From Rhodobacteraceae bacterium HLUCCA12 (lineage in GTDB: Bacteria > Pseudomonadota > Alphaproteobacteria > Rhodobacterales > Rhodobacteraceae), in assembly GCA_001314715.1 (NCBI GenBank), contig LJSV01000003.1, positions 1-64,000 of the forward strand: 64,000 bases of DNA. The letters are read 5' to 3'. Under the pieces are notes generated by a model. The model did no database searches. It was not told the origin of the DNA and saw only the letters and a program-made list of their open reading frames with translations. The position numbers and the translations under genes are program-made. Positions 53,560 to 63,215 of this stretch are shown here, piece by piece. Position 1 is the stretch's first letter, and each line of letters opens with the position of its first letter.

Positions 53560-53996
53560 TGCGGGCATTGGTGCAGCGGGTGAGCGAGGCGGCAGTGCGC
53601 GTCGATGGCGCTGTCGTCGGTGAGATCGGGCCGGGCCTGCTGATCCTGGTGTGCGCCATGCAGGGCGACGATGCCGCCCGCGCCGCAGCGCTTGCCGACA
53701 AGATCGCGCGGTTGCGCATCTTTCCCGACGCGGCCGGCAAGATGAACCGCAGCCTGCGCGATACCGGTGGCGCGGCCCTGGTTGTCAGCCAGTTCACGCT
53801 GGCCGCCGATACCACCCGCGGCAATCGGCCGGGGTTCTCGGCCGCGGCGGCGCCTGACATCGGGCGCGCGCTTTATGAGCATTTCGCCGATCGCCTGGAC
53901 GCATCGGGCATTCCCACCGCGCGCGGAATTTTTGCGGCTGACATGAAAGTCGCACTAGTCAATGACGGTCCCGTGACCCTATGGTTCGACATGTGA
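53559..53996 (+). CDS. dtd: D-aminoacyl-tRNA deacylase
   Basis: DTD frees tRNA from D-amino acids and misacylated glycine. The 145-residue protein has both active-site motifs, SQFTLAAD and the Gly-cisPro-type NDGPVT, and the start [13 protein letters not shown]. Its ATG overlaps the zinc-ribbon stop codon. This places a general translation-quality gene in the XpaC-TelA operon, possibly by chance of operon growth. Confidence 0.96.
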   Translation: MRALVQRVSEAAVRVDGAVVGEIGPGLLILVCAMQGDDAARAAALADKIARLRIFPDAAGKMNRSLRDTGGAALVVSQFTLAADTTRGNRPGFSAAAAPDIGRALYEHFADRLDASGIPTARGIFAADMKVALVNDGPVTLWFDM

Positions 53997-54009
53997 TGCA
54001 CATCATGAC

Positions 54010-54081
54010 TTTTCTTCTGTTCGCAAATTTCCTTGGGGGGTGATTGGGCCGCAGTCCCGGCAAGGGGGCGCAAAGCCCCCC
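54010..54081 (+). repeat. Intergenic G-rich repeat, copy D
   Basis: Head TTCTGTTCGCAAATTTCC, then TTGGGGGGTGATTGGGCC and a GGGGGC-GCAAA-GCCCCC hairpin (54064-54080). It lies between dtd and the M24 gene, both on this strand, where it could terminate the upstream operon. Confidence 0.65.
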
Positions 54082-54102
54082 GCGCCGCCGAAAAGGACCG
54101 CC

Positions 54103-55275
54103 ATGGACGCAGCAGATTTTACCGATTCCGAGTATAACGACCGCCTCGACCGTATTCGTGAGGCCATGGACCAAGCCGGGCTCGACGCCCTGATCGTCAC
54201 CGACCCGTCAAACATGGCCTGGATTACCGGCTATGACGGCTGGTCCTTCTATGTGCACCAGGCCGTGGTCATCGGCCCCGAGGGACCGCCGCTGTGGTGG
54301 GGCCGCGGCATGGACGCCGCCGGCGCACGTCGCACCGTCTGGATGCCGGGCGATTTCATTCACGCCTATGCCGACAAGTTCGTCCAGAACCCCGGCATGC
54401 ACCCGATGGAGGATCTGGCCGAGGTGCTGTCCATGCGCGGCTGGTCGGGCGGGCGCATCGGCGTCGACATGGACAACTACTATTATTCACCCAAGGCGCA
54501 TGCCGTGCTGGAATCGCGCCTTCCGGCCGTTCTGACCGATGCCGACGGCCTTGTGAACTGGCAGCGCGCCGTCAAATCCCCCGCCGAACTGGTGCGCATG
54601 CGCCGCGCCGCGCGGATCGTCGAGGAGATGCACCGCCGTATCGCCGAGGTTGCCGAACCGGCAATGCCCAAGAACGTGCTTGTGTCGGAAATCCTGCGCA
54701 CCGGGGCATTGGGGGCCGACGGCCACTGGGGCGATTATCCGGCGATCGTGCCGATGGCGCCGTCGGGTCTGGATGCAACCGCGCCGCACCTGACCTGGGA
54801 CAATCGCCCGATGGAAGTCGGGGAATCGCATTTCTTCGAAATTGCGGGGGTCTATCGGCGCTATCACTGTCCGTTGTCGCGCACGTTGTTTTTCGGCGAA
54901 CCACCCGCGAAATACCGCCGCGCCGAGGTCGCGGTTCAAGAGGCCACCGCCGCCGCCCTGGAACAGGCGCGTCCGGGGAACTGCTGCGAGGACATCGCCA
55001 ATGCCTTCAACGCCCAGCTAAACGCGTTCGGCTTTGAAAAGGAAAGCCGCTGCGGCTATTCGATCGGCCTCAGCTATCCGCCCGACTGGGGCGAACGCAC
55101 GATGTCGCTGCGCCGGGGCGACATGACGGAACTGCGGCCGGGAATGGTCTTTCACTTCATGCCCGCGCTCTGGCTCGATGATGGCGGACTGGAAATCACC
55201 GAAAGCATCCTGATCACCGAAACCGGCGCGGAACCGCTGTGCACCCTGCCGCGCACGATCACCGTGACCAACTGA
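54103..55275 (+). CDS. M24-fold hydrolase, ectoine hydrolase (DoeA/EutD)-like
   Basis: The 390-residue protein has the creatinase N-terminal domain and M24 fold. The stretch GYDGWSFYVHQ and the RYHCPLSRT region resemble ectoine hydrolase, which opens ectoine to N-acetyl-diaminobutyrate. At the M24 metal-ligand positions the usual two aspartates are replaced by E in FFEIAGV and by C-P in CPLSRT, so aminopeptidase activity is unlikely. No doeB or ectoine genes are nearby, so the substrate remains open. The ATG has AAAAGGA upstream. Confidence 0.75.
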   Translation: MDAADFTDSEYNDRLDRIREAMDQAGLDALIVTDPSNMAWITGYDGWSFYVHQAVVIGPEGPPLWWGRGMDAAGARRTVWMPGDFIHAYADKFVQNPGMHPMEDLAEVLSMRGWSGGRIGVDMDNYYYSPKAHAVLESRLPAVLTDADGLVNWQRAVKSPAELVRMRRAARIVEEMHRRIAEVAEPAMPKNVLVSEILRTGALGADGHWGDYPAIVPMAPSGLDATAPHLTWDNRPMEVGESHFFEIAGVYRRYHCPLSRTLFFGEPPAKYRRAEVAVQEATAAALEQARPGNCCEDIANAFNAQLNAFGFEKESRCGYSIGLSYPPDWGERTMSLRRGDMTELRPGMVFHFMPALWLDDGGLEITESILITETGAEPLCTLPRTITVTN

Positions 55276-55383
55276 CGGCCGGGTTCCGGCGTTGGCGCAA
55301 CGGGATGCCAGGTCTGCAAACCCGGCCTTGATTCCCGAGCGCGCTGCCATTAGTGGGGATCAGATTGTGTCAGGAGATATCCG

Positions 55384-56547
<1,164 letters not shown>

Positions 56548-56567
56548 CACGCTGCGCCCCGCGCCCT

Positions 56568-56582
56568 TTAACGAGCTGTTAA
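56568..56582. promoter_or_regulatory. CtrA-type binding site TTAA-N7-TTAA
   Basis: TTAACGAGCTGTTAA matches the consensus exactly, 70-84 bases upstream of the glycosyltransferase ATG and 21 bases after the carA stop. Confidence 0.6.
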
Positions 56583-56651
56583 CGGTTCCCGGACCACAAT
56601 GACGGGGACCGGTGGTTTCGGTCGTTCAAGGGGCGAAAGGCACAGGGTCGC

Positions 56652-58658
56652 ATGGGGTCGGCGCGTCTGAACCACGAAGCGTGCACCATGGGCACGCCGT
56701 ATCTCGCAATGCGCCGGCGCAACGGCGTCGCGGCCTCTTGTCGGCCTGTGCCTTTGGCTTCGCCCTGCCCTGGGCCATTGCCGCCGCCGGATCACGATCC
56801 GGACGCCGCCCGGCCCAAACGCCCCCTGGGCATGATCTTGCTGGAATCCGGCGGGCTGACCTCGCCCGATCTGATGCGCGCGCTCACCATCCAGAGGCGC
56901 GAGAATGCGCGGCTGGGGGATATCCTGCGCGCGCATGGCATGGCGAAAGACGGCGATGTCGTCCGCGCCCTGGCGCAGCAGCATGGGACATCAGTGCTTG
57001 ACCCTGGTCATGATCGCCCTGACCCGCGGCTGATCGACCTGCTGGGCCCGGCCCGCTGCCTGGCGCTGGATTGCCTGCCCTGGCGCCGGGCCGGGTCGAT
57101 CACTCTGGTCGCCACTTCGGCCCCCGACCGGTTCGCCGAACGGCGCAACCTGCTTAAGGCCGTCCTAGGCCCGATCGCCATGGTCGTCATATCGGAAAGC
57201 GCACTGCATGACGCGCTCATCGGGTCACGGCGCAACCTTCTGACCCTGCTTGCGGAAACCTGCGTCAAGGATCGCGAGAGCTGTCGCACCTGGAATGCCC
57301 GCCGGTTCAGCCTGTTGCTTGCGCTCGCGATGGCCGCCCTTTTCGCGGCGACGCTCGCGGCCCCGATGCTAAGCTTTCTCTTGCTGTTCGGCATCGTCAC
57401 GCTGGCACTTGTCAGCGGAACATTGTTGCGCATCGCCGCCGCGATCACGCAATTGCGCGCCATCCGCGGCCCGACGGGGCCGGCAAACCTGCCGGTCTGC
57501 CGCGCCCGTGACACCGACCGCAAGCCGGTGGTCACGATGATGGTGCCCCTGTTCAATGAGCCTGGCATCGCGCCCCGGCTGGTCGCGCGCCTCGGTGCCT
57601 TGAGCTATCCACGCGAATTGCTGGATGTGATGCTGGTCGTGGAAGAGGACGACCACCTGACCCGCGCCGCCCTGGCCCGGTCCGACCTGCCGCGCTGGAT
57701 GCGGGTCGTGCCGGTGCCGGACTCGGCGCTGCGCACGAAACCGCGCGCGCTGAACTACGCCCTCAACTTTGCTCGCGGCAGCATAATCGGGGTCTATGAC
57801 GCCGAGGATGCGCCGGCACCCGACCAGATCCATCGCGTGATCGAACGGTTCGCCGCGGGCGGGCCGGATCTGGCCTGCGTGCAAGGGGTTCTGGATTACT
57901 ACAACCCCGCCACCAACTGGCTTTCGCGCTGCTTCACCATCGAATACGCCGCCTGGTTCCGGCTGATCCTGCCCGGCTTCGAAAAGCTGGGTCTGGCGGT
58001 GCCACTGGGCGGCACCACCCTGTTCTTTCGCCGCGACATCCTGGAATCGCTGGGTGGCTGGGACGCCCATAACGTCACCGAAGACGCGGATCTGGGCATC
58101 CGGCTGGCGCGGCATGGCTATCGGACCGAATTGCTGGACACCGTCACGCTGGAAGAGGCGAATTGCCGCATCCTGCCCTGGATCCGGCAACGGTCCCGGT
58201 GGTTGAAGGGCTACGCGATGACATATGCGGTTCACATGCGCGACCCCTTGCTGTTGTACCGCCAACTCGGGGTGTGGCGATTCTTCGGGTTTCAGGTGCT
58301 GTTTCTAGGCACTCTGATCCAGTTTCTGCTTGCCCCGATCCTGTGGAGCTTCTGGTTGATGCTGCTGGGCCTCGGCCACCCGCTTGCAGACGCGCTTCCG
58401 ACAGCCGCGCTGCTGGCCATCGCCACGCTGTTTCTGCTCAGCGAGGTTGCCAATCTGGCAATCAACCTGTCGGCCCTGCGATCACGCGATCACCGGTTCC
58501 TGCGGCCCTGGACGATCAGCCTGCATCTGTATTTCCCGCTGGCTGCCTTCGCGGCCTACAAGGGTTTTTGGGAGATGATCATCAGCCCGTATTACTGGGA
58601 CAAGACGCATCACGGCATGCACGACAGCATGGGCCAGCCCGCGCTGGTCAGGGCCTAA
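56652..58658 (+). CDS. Family-2 membrane glycosyltransferase with N-terminal MshEN-type domain
   Basis: The 668-residue protein has three parts. Residues 58-110 carry two 24-residue motifs, PLGMILLESGGLTSPDLMRALTIQ-type (58-81) and RLGDILRAHG... ending RALAQQ (87-110), joined by five residues; this is the spacing of c-di-GMP-binding MshEN domains, with the first arginine replaced by proline. A membrane pair (about residues 215-255) and a GT2 domain follow, with EEDDHL, YDAEDAP, TEDADLG and QRSRWLKGY. A C-terminal set of helices ends the protein. It should polymerise or transfer a sugar to an export channel, like NfrB-type synthases. The exact start is uncertain (ATG 56652 or 56688). Confidence 0.85.
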   Translation: MGSARLNHEACTMGTPYLAMRRRNGVAASCRPVPLASPCPGPLPPPDHDPDAARPKRPLGMILLESGGLTSPDLMRALTIQRRENARLGDILRAHGMAKDGDVVRALAQQHGTSVLDPGHDRPDPRLIDLLGPARCLALDCLPWRRAGSITLVATSAPDRFAERRNLLKAVLGPIAMVVISESALHDALIGSRRNLLTLLAETCVKDRESCRTWNARRFSLLLALAMAALFAATLAAPMLSFLLLFGIVTLALVSGTLLRIAAAITQLRAIRGPTGPANLPVCRARDTDRKPVVTMMVPLFNEPGIAPRLVARLGALSYPRELLDVMLVVEEDDHLTRAALARSDLPRWMRVVPVPDSALRTKPRALNYALNFARGSIIGVYDAEDAPAPDQIHRVIERFAAGGPDLACVQGVLDYYNPATNWLSRCFTIEYAAWFRLILPGFEKLGLAVPLGGTTLFFRRDILESLGGWDAHNVTEDADLGIRLARHGYRTELLDTVTLEEANCRILPWIRQRSRWLKGYAMTYAVHMRDPLLLYRQLGVWRFFGFQVLFLGTLIQFLLAPILWSFWLMLLGLGHPLADALPTAALLAIATLFLLSEVANLAINLSALRSRDHRFLRPWTISLHLYFPLAAFAAYKGFWEMIISPYYWDKTHHGMHDSMGQPALVRA

Positions 58659-58673
58659 CCCCGGCGTGGCCGA

Positions 58674-59330
58674 TCAGGCGCCCAAACGTCGCCGGTCGCC
58701 CGATTCCAGTTTCAGCCGGGTCTCGAACGCATGCGAAATATGCGCCTTGAGCGCCGATGCCGCGGCATCGCCCTCGCCCTGGGCGATAGCCTCGACGATG
58801 ACGGCGTGTTCCTCAAGCGCTTCGTCGCCACGCCCTTCGGCCGCCAGCGAGGTCGTTGCCAGCAAGGCCATGGAGCGGTGCACCAGATCAAGTTGCTGAA
58901 CCAGAAACCGGTTGTGCGATGCCAGGTGGATCTGCTTGTGAAACCGCTTGTTCGCCCGGCTCAGGGCGGCAGGATCGTCGATCAGCCGGCGATCGGTTTC
59001 GACCATGTCGCGCAGCACCCGCACCTCTTCGACGGTGGCGTGGCGTGCCGCCAGCCGTGCCGCCAGCCCTTCCAGTTCGGCGCGCACGACATAAAGCTCG
59101 GCCAGCTGGTTGTGATCGAGCGAGGCCACGATCAACGACCGGCCGTCGCGCGACAACAGTGACTGTGTCTCAAGCCGTTGCAGGGCCTCGCGAATCGGGG
59201 TGCGCGAGACGCCGAAACGCTCCGCCAGTTCCGATTCCACCAGCCGATCGCCGGGGCGATAGATCCCTTCGTCGATGGCCGCCAGGATCAACGTATAGGC
59301 ATCGGCCTGCGGGTTGCGCATGTCGGCCAT
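58674..59330 (-). CDS. GntR-family (FCD) transcriptional regulator
   Basis: The 218-residue protein has an N-terminal winged helix (GDRLVESELAERFGVSRTPIREALQRLE, about residues 27-54) and a FCD ligand domain with the metal-binding histidines in KRFHKQIH, EEHAVI and ISHAFE. Such proteins sense small acids or sugars. A good site (GGAGAGGG) precedes the ATG. It is flanked by convergent and divergent genes with no metabolic operon to suggest a ligand. Confidence 0.9.
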   Translation of the reverse strand: MADMRNPQADAYTLILAAIDEGIYRPGDRLVESELAERFGVSRTPIREALQRLETQSLLSRDGRSLIVASLDHNQLAELYVVRAELEGLAARLAARHATVEEVRVLRDMVETDRRLIDDPAALSRANKRFHKQIHLASHNRFLVQQLDLVHRSMALLATTSLAAEGRGDEALEEHAVIVEAIAQGEGDAAASALKAHISHAFETRLKLESGDRRRLGA

Positions 59331-59450
59331 AAACCCTCTCCATCCTGCCTGGCGCCTGCGCGCGCAGCCTAGAGCGATGTGTGCCGGCAGGAAAGAGCCT
59401 ATTTCGCCACCCCGCTTGAGTTACGCGGCCAATCGCGCTAGCTCAACGCC

Positions 59451-60101
59451 ATGGTCCACGCGTCTTTTCAGCATGTCGAAACCTGGGTCTTTGACCTGGA
59501 CAATACTCTTTATCCGCCGGCGATGCGGCTGTTTGAACAGGTCGACGCCAACATGACCCGGTTCGTGATGCGCATGACCGGGACCGACCATGCCGAGGCC
59601 GATCGCCTGCGCAAGAAATACTGGCTCGACTACGGCACCACGCTGGCTGGCCTGATGATGCATCATGGCGTCGATCCCGTCCCTTACCTGGAAGAAGTGC
59701 ATGCCATCGACTTCTCGGCGCTGGCGCCCGACCCGGCATTGCGTGCGGCGATTTCCCGTCTGCCCGGGCGGCGGATCGTCTATACCAACGGGTCTGCCCC
59801 CTATGCCAACCAGGTGCTTGAACACCGCGGGTTGAGCGGGCTCTTTGATGCGGTCTACGGGGTCGAGCACGCCGGCTACCACCCGAAACCGCAGCCACAA
59901 GCCTTTGAAACCGTGTTTCGCGCCGACGGTCTGGCCCCGTCCCGCGCCGCGATGTTCGAAGACGATCCGCGAAATCTGCGGGTGCCCCATACCATGGGAA
60001 TGCGCACGGTTCACGTCGCCCCGGCCCCGCTGCCGGCCGGGGAATCGGGGCATATCGATCACCATACGGACGATCTGAACGCCTTTCTTGGCCGTCTGTG
60101 A
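59451..60101 (+). CDS. HAD-family pyrimidine 5'-nucleotidase
   Basis: The 216-residue HAD hydrolase has motif I VFDLDNTLYPP (nucleophile Asp), motif II YTNGS, and motif III/IV KPQPQAF and FEDDPRN. The DNTLYPP pattern is typical of the SDT1/pyrimidine 5'-nucleotidase group; phosphoglycolate phosphatases differ here. It would dephosphorylate UMP, CMP or related nucleotides. It is divergent from the GntR regulator. Confidence 0.88.
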   Translation: MVHASFQHVETWVFDLDNTLYPPAMRLFEQVDANMTRFVMRMTGTDHAEADRLRKKYWLDYGTTLAGLMMHHGVDPVPYLEEVHAIDFSALAPDPALRAAISRLPGRRIVYTNGSAPYANQVLEHRGLSGLFDAVYGVEHAGYHPKPQPQAFETVFRADGLAPSRAAMFEDDPRNLRVPHTMGMRTVHVAPAPLPAGESGHIDHHTDDLNAFLGRL

Positions 60102-60164
60102 TGCTCTGCGGCCTGTTGCCGCAGTGCGGCGAAGGGTCCGATGGCGCCGCACCGGGCAAAACAT

Positions 60165-60186
60165 ATCTAAGCTGCGTATCTTAGAT
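60165..60186. promoter_or_regulatory. Inverted-repeat operator candidate
   Basis: ATCTAAG (60165-60171) and CTTAGAT (60180-60186) form a dyad with an 8-base centre, just 15 bases before the ATG at 60201. Such a site would block transcription or translation of the small gene. The regulator is unknown. Confidence 0.45.
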
Positions 60187-60200
60187 TTGCGGAGCCAGCC

Positions 60201-60446
60201 ATGACCTTGTTGACCCTTGATCCCCGGCAGGATCGCACGCCGTTGGTGCGACGCCTGCCCCTGATCGGCCCAATCGCCCGTGAACTTGCCGAAGGCGACA
60301 ACGACTATCCGTTTTACCTGATCGCCGCGATGCTCAGCCTCTGGGGCTGCGCGGTCATGCTCTGGGGATTGCCGGCGCTGGTTCTGCCCGCCGTGGTTGC
60401 CGCGCCGCTGGTTCTGTTGACCCTTGTGCTGCTCACGCAAGGCTGA
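60201..60446 (+). CDS. Small two-helix membrane protein
   Basis: The 81-residue protein has a charged N-terminal half (residues 1-37, ending in EGDNDYPFY) and two close hydrophobic helices (LIAAMLSLWGCAVMLWG and VLPAVVAAPLVLLTLVLL). I do not recognise it. Codon use is normal for the window, GGAG lies before the ATG, and a dyad sits at the 5' end. It precedes the UbiH-type gene by 76 bases on the same strand and may be cotranscribed. Confidence 0.65.
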   Translation: MTLLTLDPRQDRTPLVRRLPLIGPIARELAEGDNDYPFYLIAAMLSLWGCAVMLWGLPALVLPAVVAAPLVLLTLVLLTQG

Positions 60447-60522
60447 TCCGTCGCGGTTTCCGGTCTCGCCTCGGGCGGTCCGGGGCGCTATATCCGGGGT
60501 GGAACCGGATGACGGAGACCAC

Positions 60523-61713
60523 ATGCAAGACTCGGTTGACATCCTGATCTCGGGCGGCGGCATCGCAGGGCTGACGGCGGCGGCGGCCTTCGGATCGGCC
60601 GGGTGGTCGGTTCTGTGTGTCGATCCCGCCGCGCCGGTGATCGCGGCGGATGCACCGGGGGCGGATCTGCGCACGACCGCCTTCTTGCAGCCGTCGATCC
60701 CGGTTCTGTCGGCGGCCGGGCTGTGGCAGCGGCTGAGCCCGCACGCGATGCCGCTTCAGGTCATGCGCATCGTCGATGCCGGCGGGCCGGAAACCGAGGC
60801 CCGCGTGATCCATGATTTCGACGCCAGCGAGGTCTCGGACCAGCCGTTCGGCTGGAACCTGCCCAACTGGCTTCTCCGGCGTGAGGCGCTGGCACGGCTG
60901 GACGAATTGCCGAATGTCCGGTTTCTGCCCGGCGTTGCGACCGAACGGCTGCTGACACGTGAGACCGAGGCGCGCGTCTGGCTCAGCAACGGTGCCCGCG
61001 TTTCGACGCGGCTTCTGATCGCGGCGGACGGGCGCAATTCGCCCATGCGCGCGGCCTTGGGGATCGGTGTGCGCACGCTGCGCTATGGTCAAAAGGCGTT
61101 GGCCTTTGCCGTCACCCACCCCGCACCGCACACCAACATCTCGACCGAAATCCACCGATCCGGCGGCCCGTTCACACTGGTGCCGCTGCCAGATCATCAG
61201 GGGCGGCCCTGTTCCGCCGTGGTCTGGATGGAAACCGGCGCCGAAATCGCGCGCCTGCAATCGCTGTCGCCGGATGCGTTCGAGAACGCCATGAATGAAC
61301 GCTCGGCCGGGCTGTTCGGGCGTCTGGAACTGGCATCACGACTGACGGTCTGGCCGATCATCGCCCAGATCGCGGATCGGTTTTGCGGCGAGCGCACGGC
61401 CCTGATGGCCGAGGCCGCCCATGTCGTGCCGCCGATCGGCGCACAGGGTCTGAACATGTCGATGGCCGATCTTGCCGCGCTGCTGGAGCTGGCGCGCGAC
61501 GATACATTGGGCACGCCCGCCATGCTGGACGCCTATCATCGTCGCCGCTGGCCCGAGGTGACGCTGCGGCTTCAGGGGGTTGATATGCTCAACCGCGCCT
61601 CGATGCTGCATGCCCAACCCCTGCGGGATCTGCGCGCGGCCACGCTGGACCGTTTGTATGCCCTGGCACCGGTCCGCAAGGGATTGATGCAGTTGGGTAT
61701 CGGGGTGCGATGA
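60523..61713 (+). CDS. UbiH/COQ6-type FAD-dependent hydroxylase
   Basis: The 396-residue protein has the dinucleotide-binding motif ILISGGGIAGLTAAAAF (about residues 6-22), the central AADGRNSPMR and the late motif EAAHVVPPIGAQGLNMSMADL that marks the UbiH/UbiF/VisC/COQ6 family. It should hydroxylate a ring carbon of the ubiquinone precursor; which position cannot be told. GAG lies before the ATG at 60523. It is convergent with glmM. Confidence 0.93.
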   Translation: MQDSVDILISGGGIAGLTAAAAFGSAGWSVLCVDPAAPVIAADAPGADLRTTAFLQPSIPVLSAAGLWQRLSPHAMPLQVMRIVDAGGPETEARVIHDFDASEVSDQPFGWNLPNWLLRREALARLDELPNVRFLPGVATERLLTRETEARVWLSNGARVSTRLLIAADGRNSPMRAALGIGVRTLRYGQKALAFAVTHPAPHTNISTEIHRSGGPFTLVPLPDHQGRPCSAVVWMETGAEIARLQSLSPDAFENAMNERSAGLFGRLELASRLTVWPIIAQIADRFCGERTALMAEAAHVVPPIGAQGLNMSMADLAALLELARDDTLGTPAMLDAYHRRRWPEVTLRLQGVDMLNRASMLHAQPLRDLRAATLDRLYALAPVRKGLMQLGIGVR

Positions 61714-61802
61714 CGCCTTGGCGGGATACCAGGGGCGATTGTCTCATAAGTGACAGACTTTGGGGAAAATGCGCGTCATATCGCAGGAACACGATGGCAA
61801 AA

Positions 61803-61816
61803 ATGACACGTCATTG
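61803..61816. repeat. Short inverted repeat between ubiH-type gene and glmM
   Basis: AATGAC-AC-GTCATT is a perfect dyad with 6-base arms. It lies in the 158-base gap between two convergent genes, where an operator is unlikely; it may have no function. I see no clear terminator in this gap. Confidence 0.3.
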
Positions 61817-61871
61817 ACCGGGCGCTGCGGATTGTAAGTCCGCCTTGCCGTGCGCGCACGCCATTGCGCGG

Positions 61872-63215
61872 CTAGAGTGAGGCCTCGATCTCGGACACGA
61901 CCGAGGCGATGATTTCCTCAAGCAGGGCCTGATCCTCGCATTCGGCCATGACCCGAACCATGGGTTCGGTGCCCGATTTGCGGATCAGCAAACGCCCGCG
62001 TCCGTTCAGCCGGGCCTCGGCATCGCGGATCGCCGACTGAACCGAAGGGGCAGCCATCGGCGCCTGACCGGCGGCAAAGCGCACGTTGCGCAGCAATTGC
62101 GGAACCGGCTCGAACTGGCGCAGGACACGGCTGGCCGGTTCGCCACGCTCGACCATGGATTGAAGCACCTGCAGGCCGGCGATCAAACCATCGCCCGTGG
62201 TCGCGTAGTCGGTCATCACGATATGGCCCGACTGCTCGCCGCCAAGATTGAACCCACCCGCACGCATCCGTTCGACCACATAGCGGTCACCCACGGCCGT
62301 GCGCTCCAGCCGCAGCCCATGGCCCTGCAGATACCGTTCAAGCCCCAGGTTCGACATGACCGTTGCGACCAGCGTGCCGTCGTTCAACCGCTGATCCTCG
62401 GCCCAGCGACGGGCCAGCAGCGCCATGATCTGATCGCCGTCGGCAATATTGCCCTTCTCGTCGATCACGACGACGCGGTCGGCATCGCCATCCAGGCACA
62501 AACCCAGATCGGCGCCATTGGCCACGACCGCCTCGGCCGCCGCGCGGGGCGCGGTCGAACCGACCTCGCGGTTGATGTTGAACCCGTCGGGGGACACGCC
62601 CAGGGCGATGACCTCGGCGCCCAGTTCCCACAGCAATTCGGGCGCGGCCTTGTAGGCGGCGCCGTGCGCGCAATCGACCACCACCTTGACCCCGCGCAGG
62701 CTGGCACCCCGCGGCAAGGTTGTTTTGACGTATTCGACATACCGCCCGCGCCCGTCATCGACCCGCTGGGCGCGACCGATCTTCATCGGCTCGACCAGTT
62801 CGATATCGCCGGCCAGAATCGATTCGATCGCGGTTTCGGCCTCGTCCGACAGTTTGAAACCGTCCGGGCCAAAGAACTTGATGCCGTTGTCCGTCGCCGG
62901 GTTGTGGCTGGCCGAGATCATGATCCCGACGTCGGCGCGCATCGAGCGCGTCAAATACCCCACCGCCGGGGTCGGCACAGGCCCCAGCAGCAACACATTC
63001 ATCCCCGTCGAGGTCAGCCCGGCTGTCAGTGCCTGTTCCAGCATGTAGCACGAGCGGCGGGTGTCCTTGCCGATCACCACGCGATGTCCGTTTTCGCCGC
63101 CCCGGTTGAAGAAACGGCCGGCGGCCGCGCCAAGGCGCAAAGCGTTCTCGGCGGTCATTGGCCAGGTATTTGCCTGCCCGCGAACGCCATCGGTGCCGAA
63201 AAGGTGTCGTGTCAT
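61872..63215 (-). CDS. glmM: Phosphoglucosamine mutase
   Basis: GlmM converts glucosamine-6-phosphate to glucosamine-1-phosphate for UDP-GlcNAc, peptidoglycan and LPS synthesis. The 447-residue protein has the phosphoserine loop [13 protein letters not shown], metal loop DGDADR, sugar loop GGEQSGH, and phosphate site [10 protein letters not shown]. It starts [13 protein letters not shown]. Its ATG overlaps the folP stop by four bases (ATGA), a usual folP-glmM arrangement. Confidence 0.98.
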   Translation of the reverse strand: MTRHLFGTDGVRGQANTWPMTAENALRLGAAAGRFFNRGGENGHRVVIGKDTRRSCYMLEQALTAGLTSTGMNVLLLGPVPTPAVGYLTRSMRADVGIMISASHNPATDNGIKFFGPDGFKLSDEAETAIESILAGDIELVEPMKIGRAQRVDDGRGRYVEYVKTTLPRGASLRGVKVVVDCAHGAAYKAAPELLWELGAEVIALGVSPDGFNINREVGSTAPRAAAEAVVANGADLGLCLDGDADRVVVIDEKGNIADGDQIMALLARRWAEDQRLNDGTLVATVMSNLGLERYLQGHGLRLERTAVGDRYVVERMRAGGFNLGGEQSGHIVMTDYATTGDGLIAGLQVLQSMVERGEPASRVLRQFEPVPQLLRNVRFAAGQAPMAAPSVQSAIRDAEARLNGRGRLLIRKSGTEPMVRVMAECEDQALLEEIIASVVSEIEASL

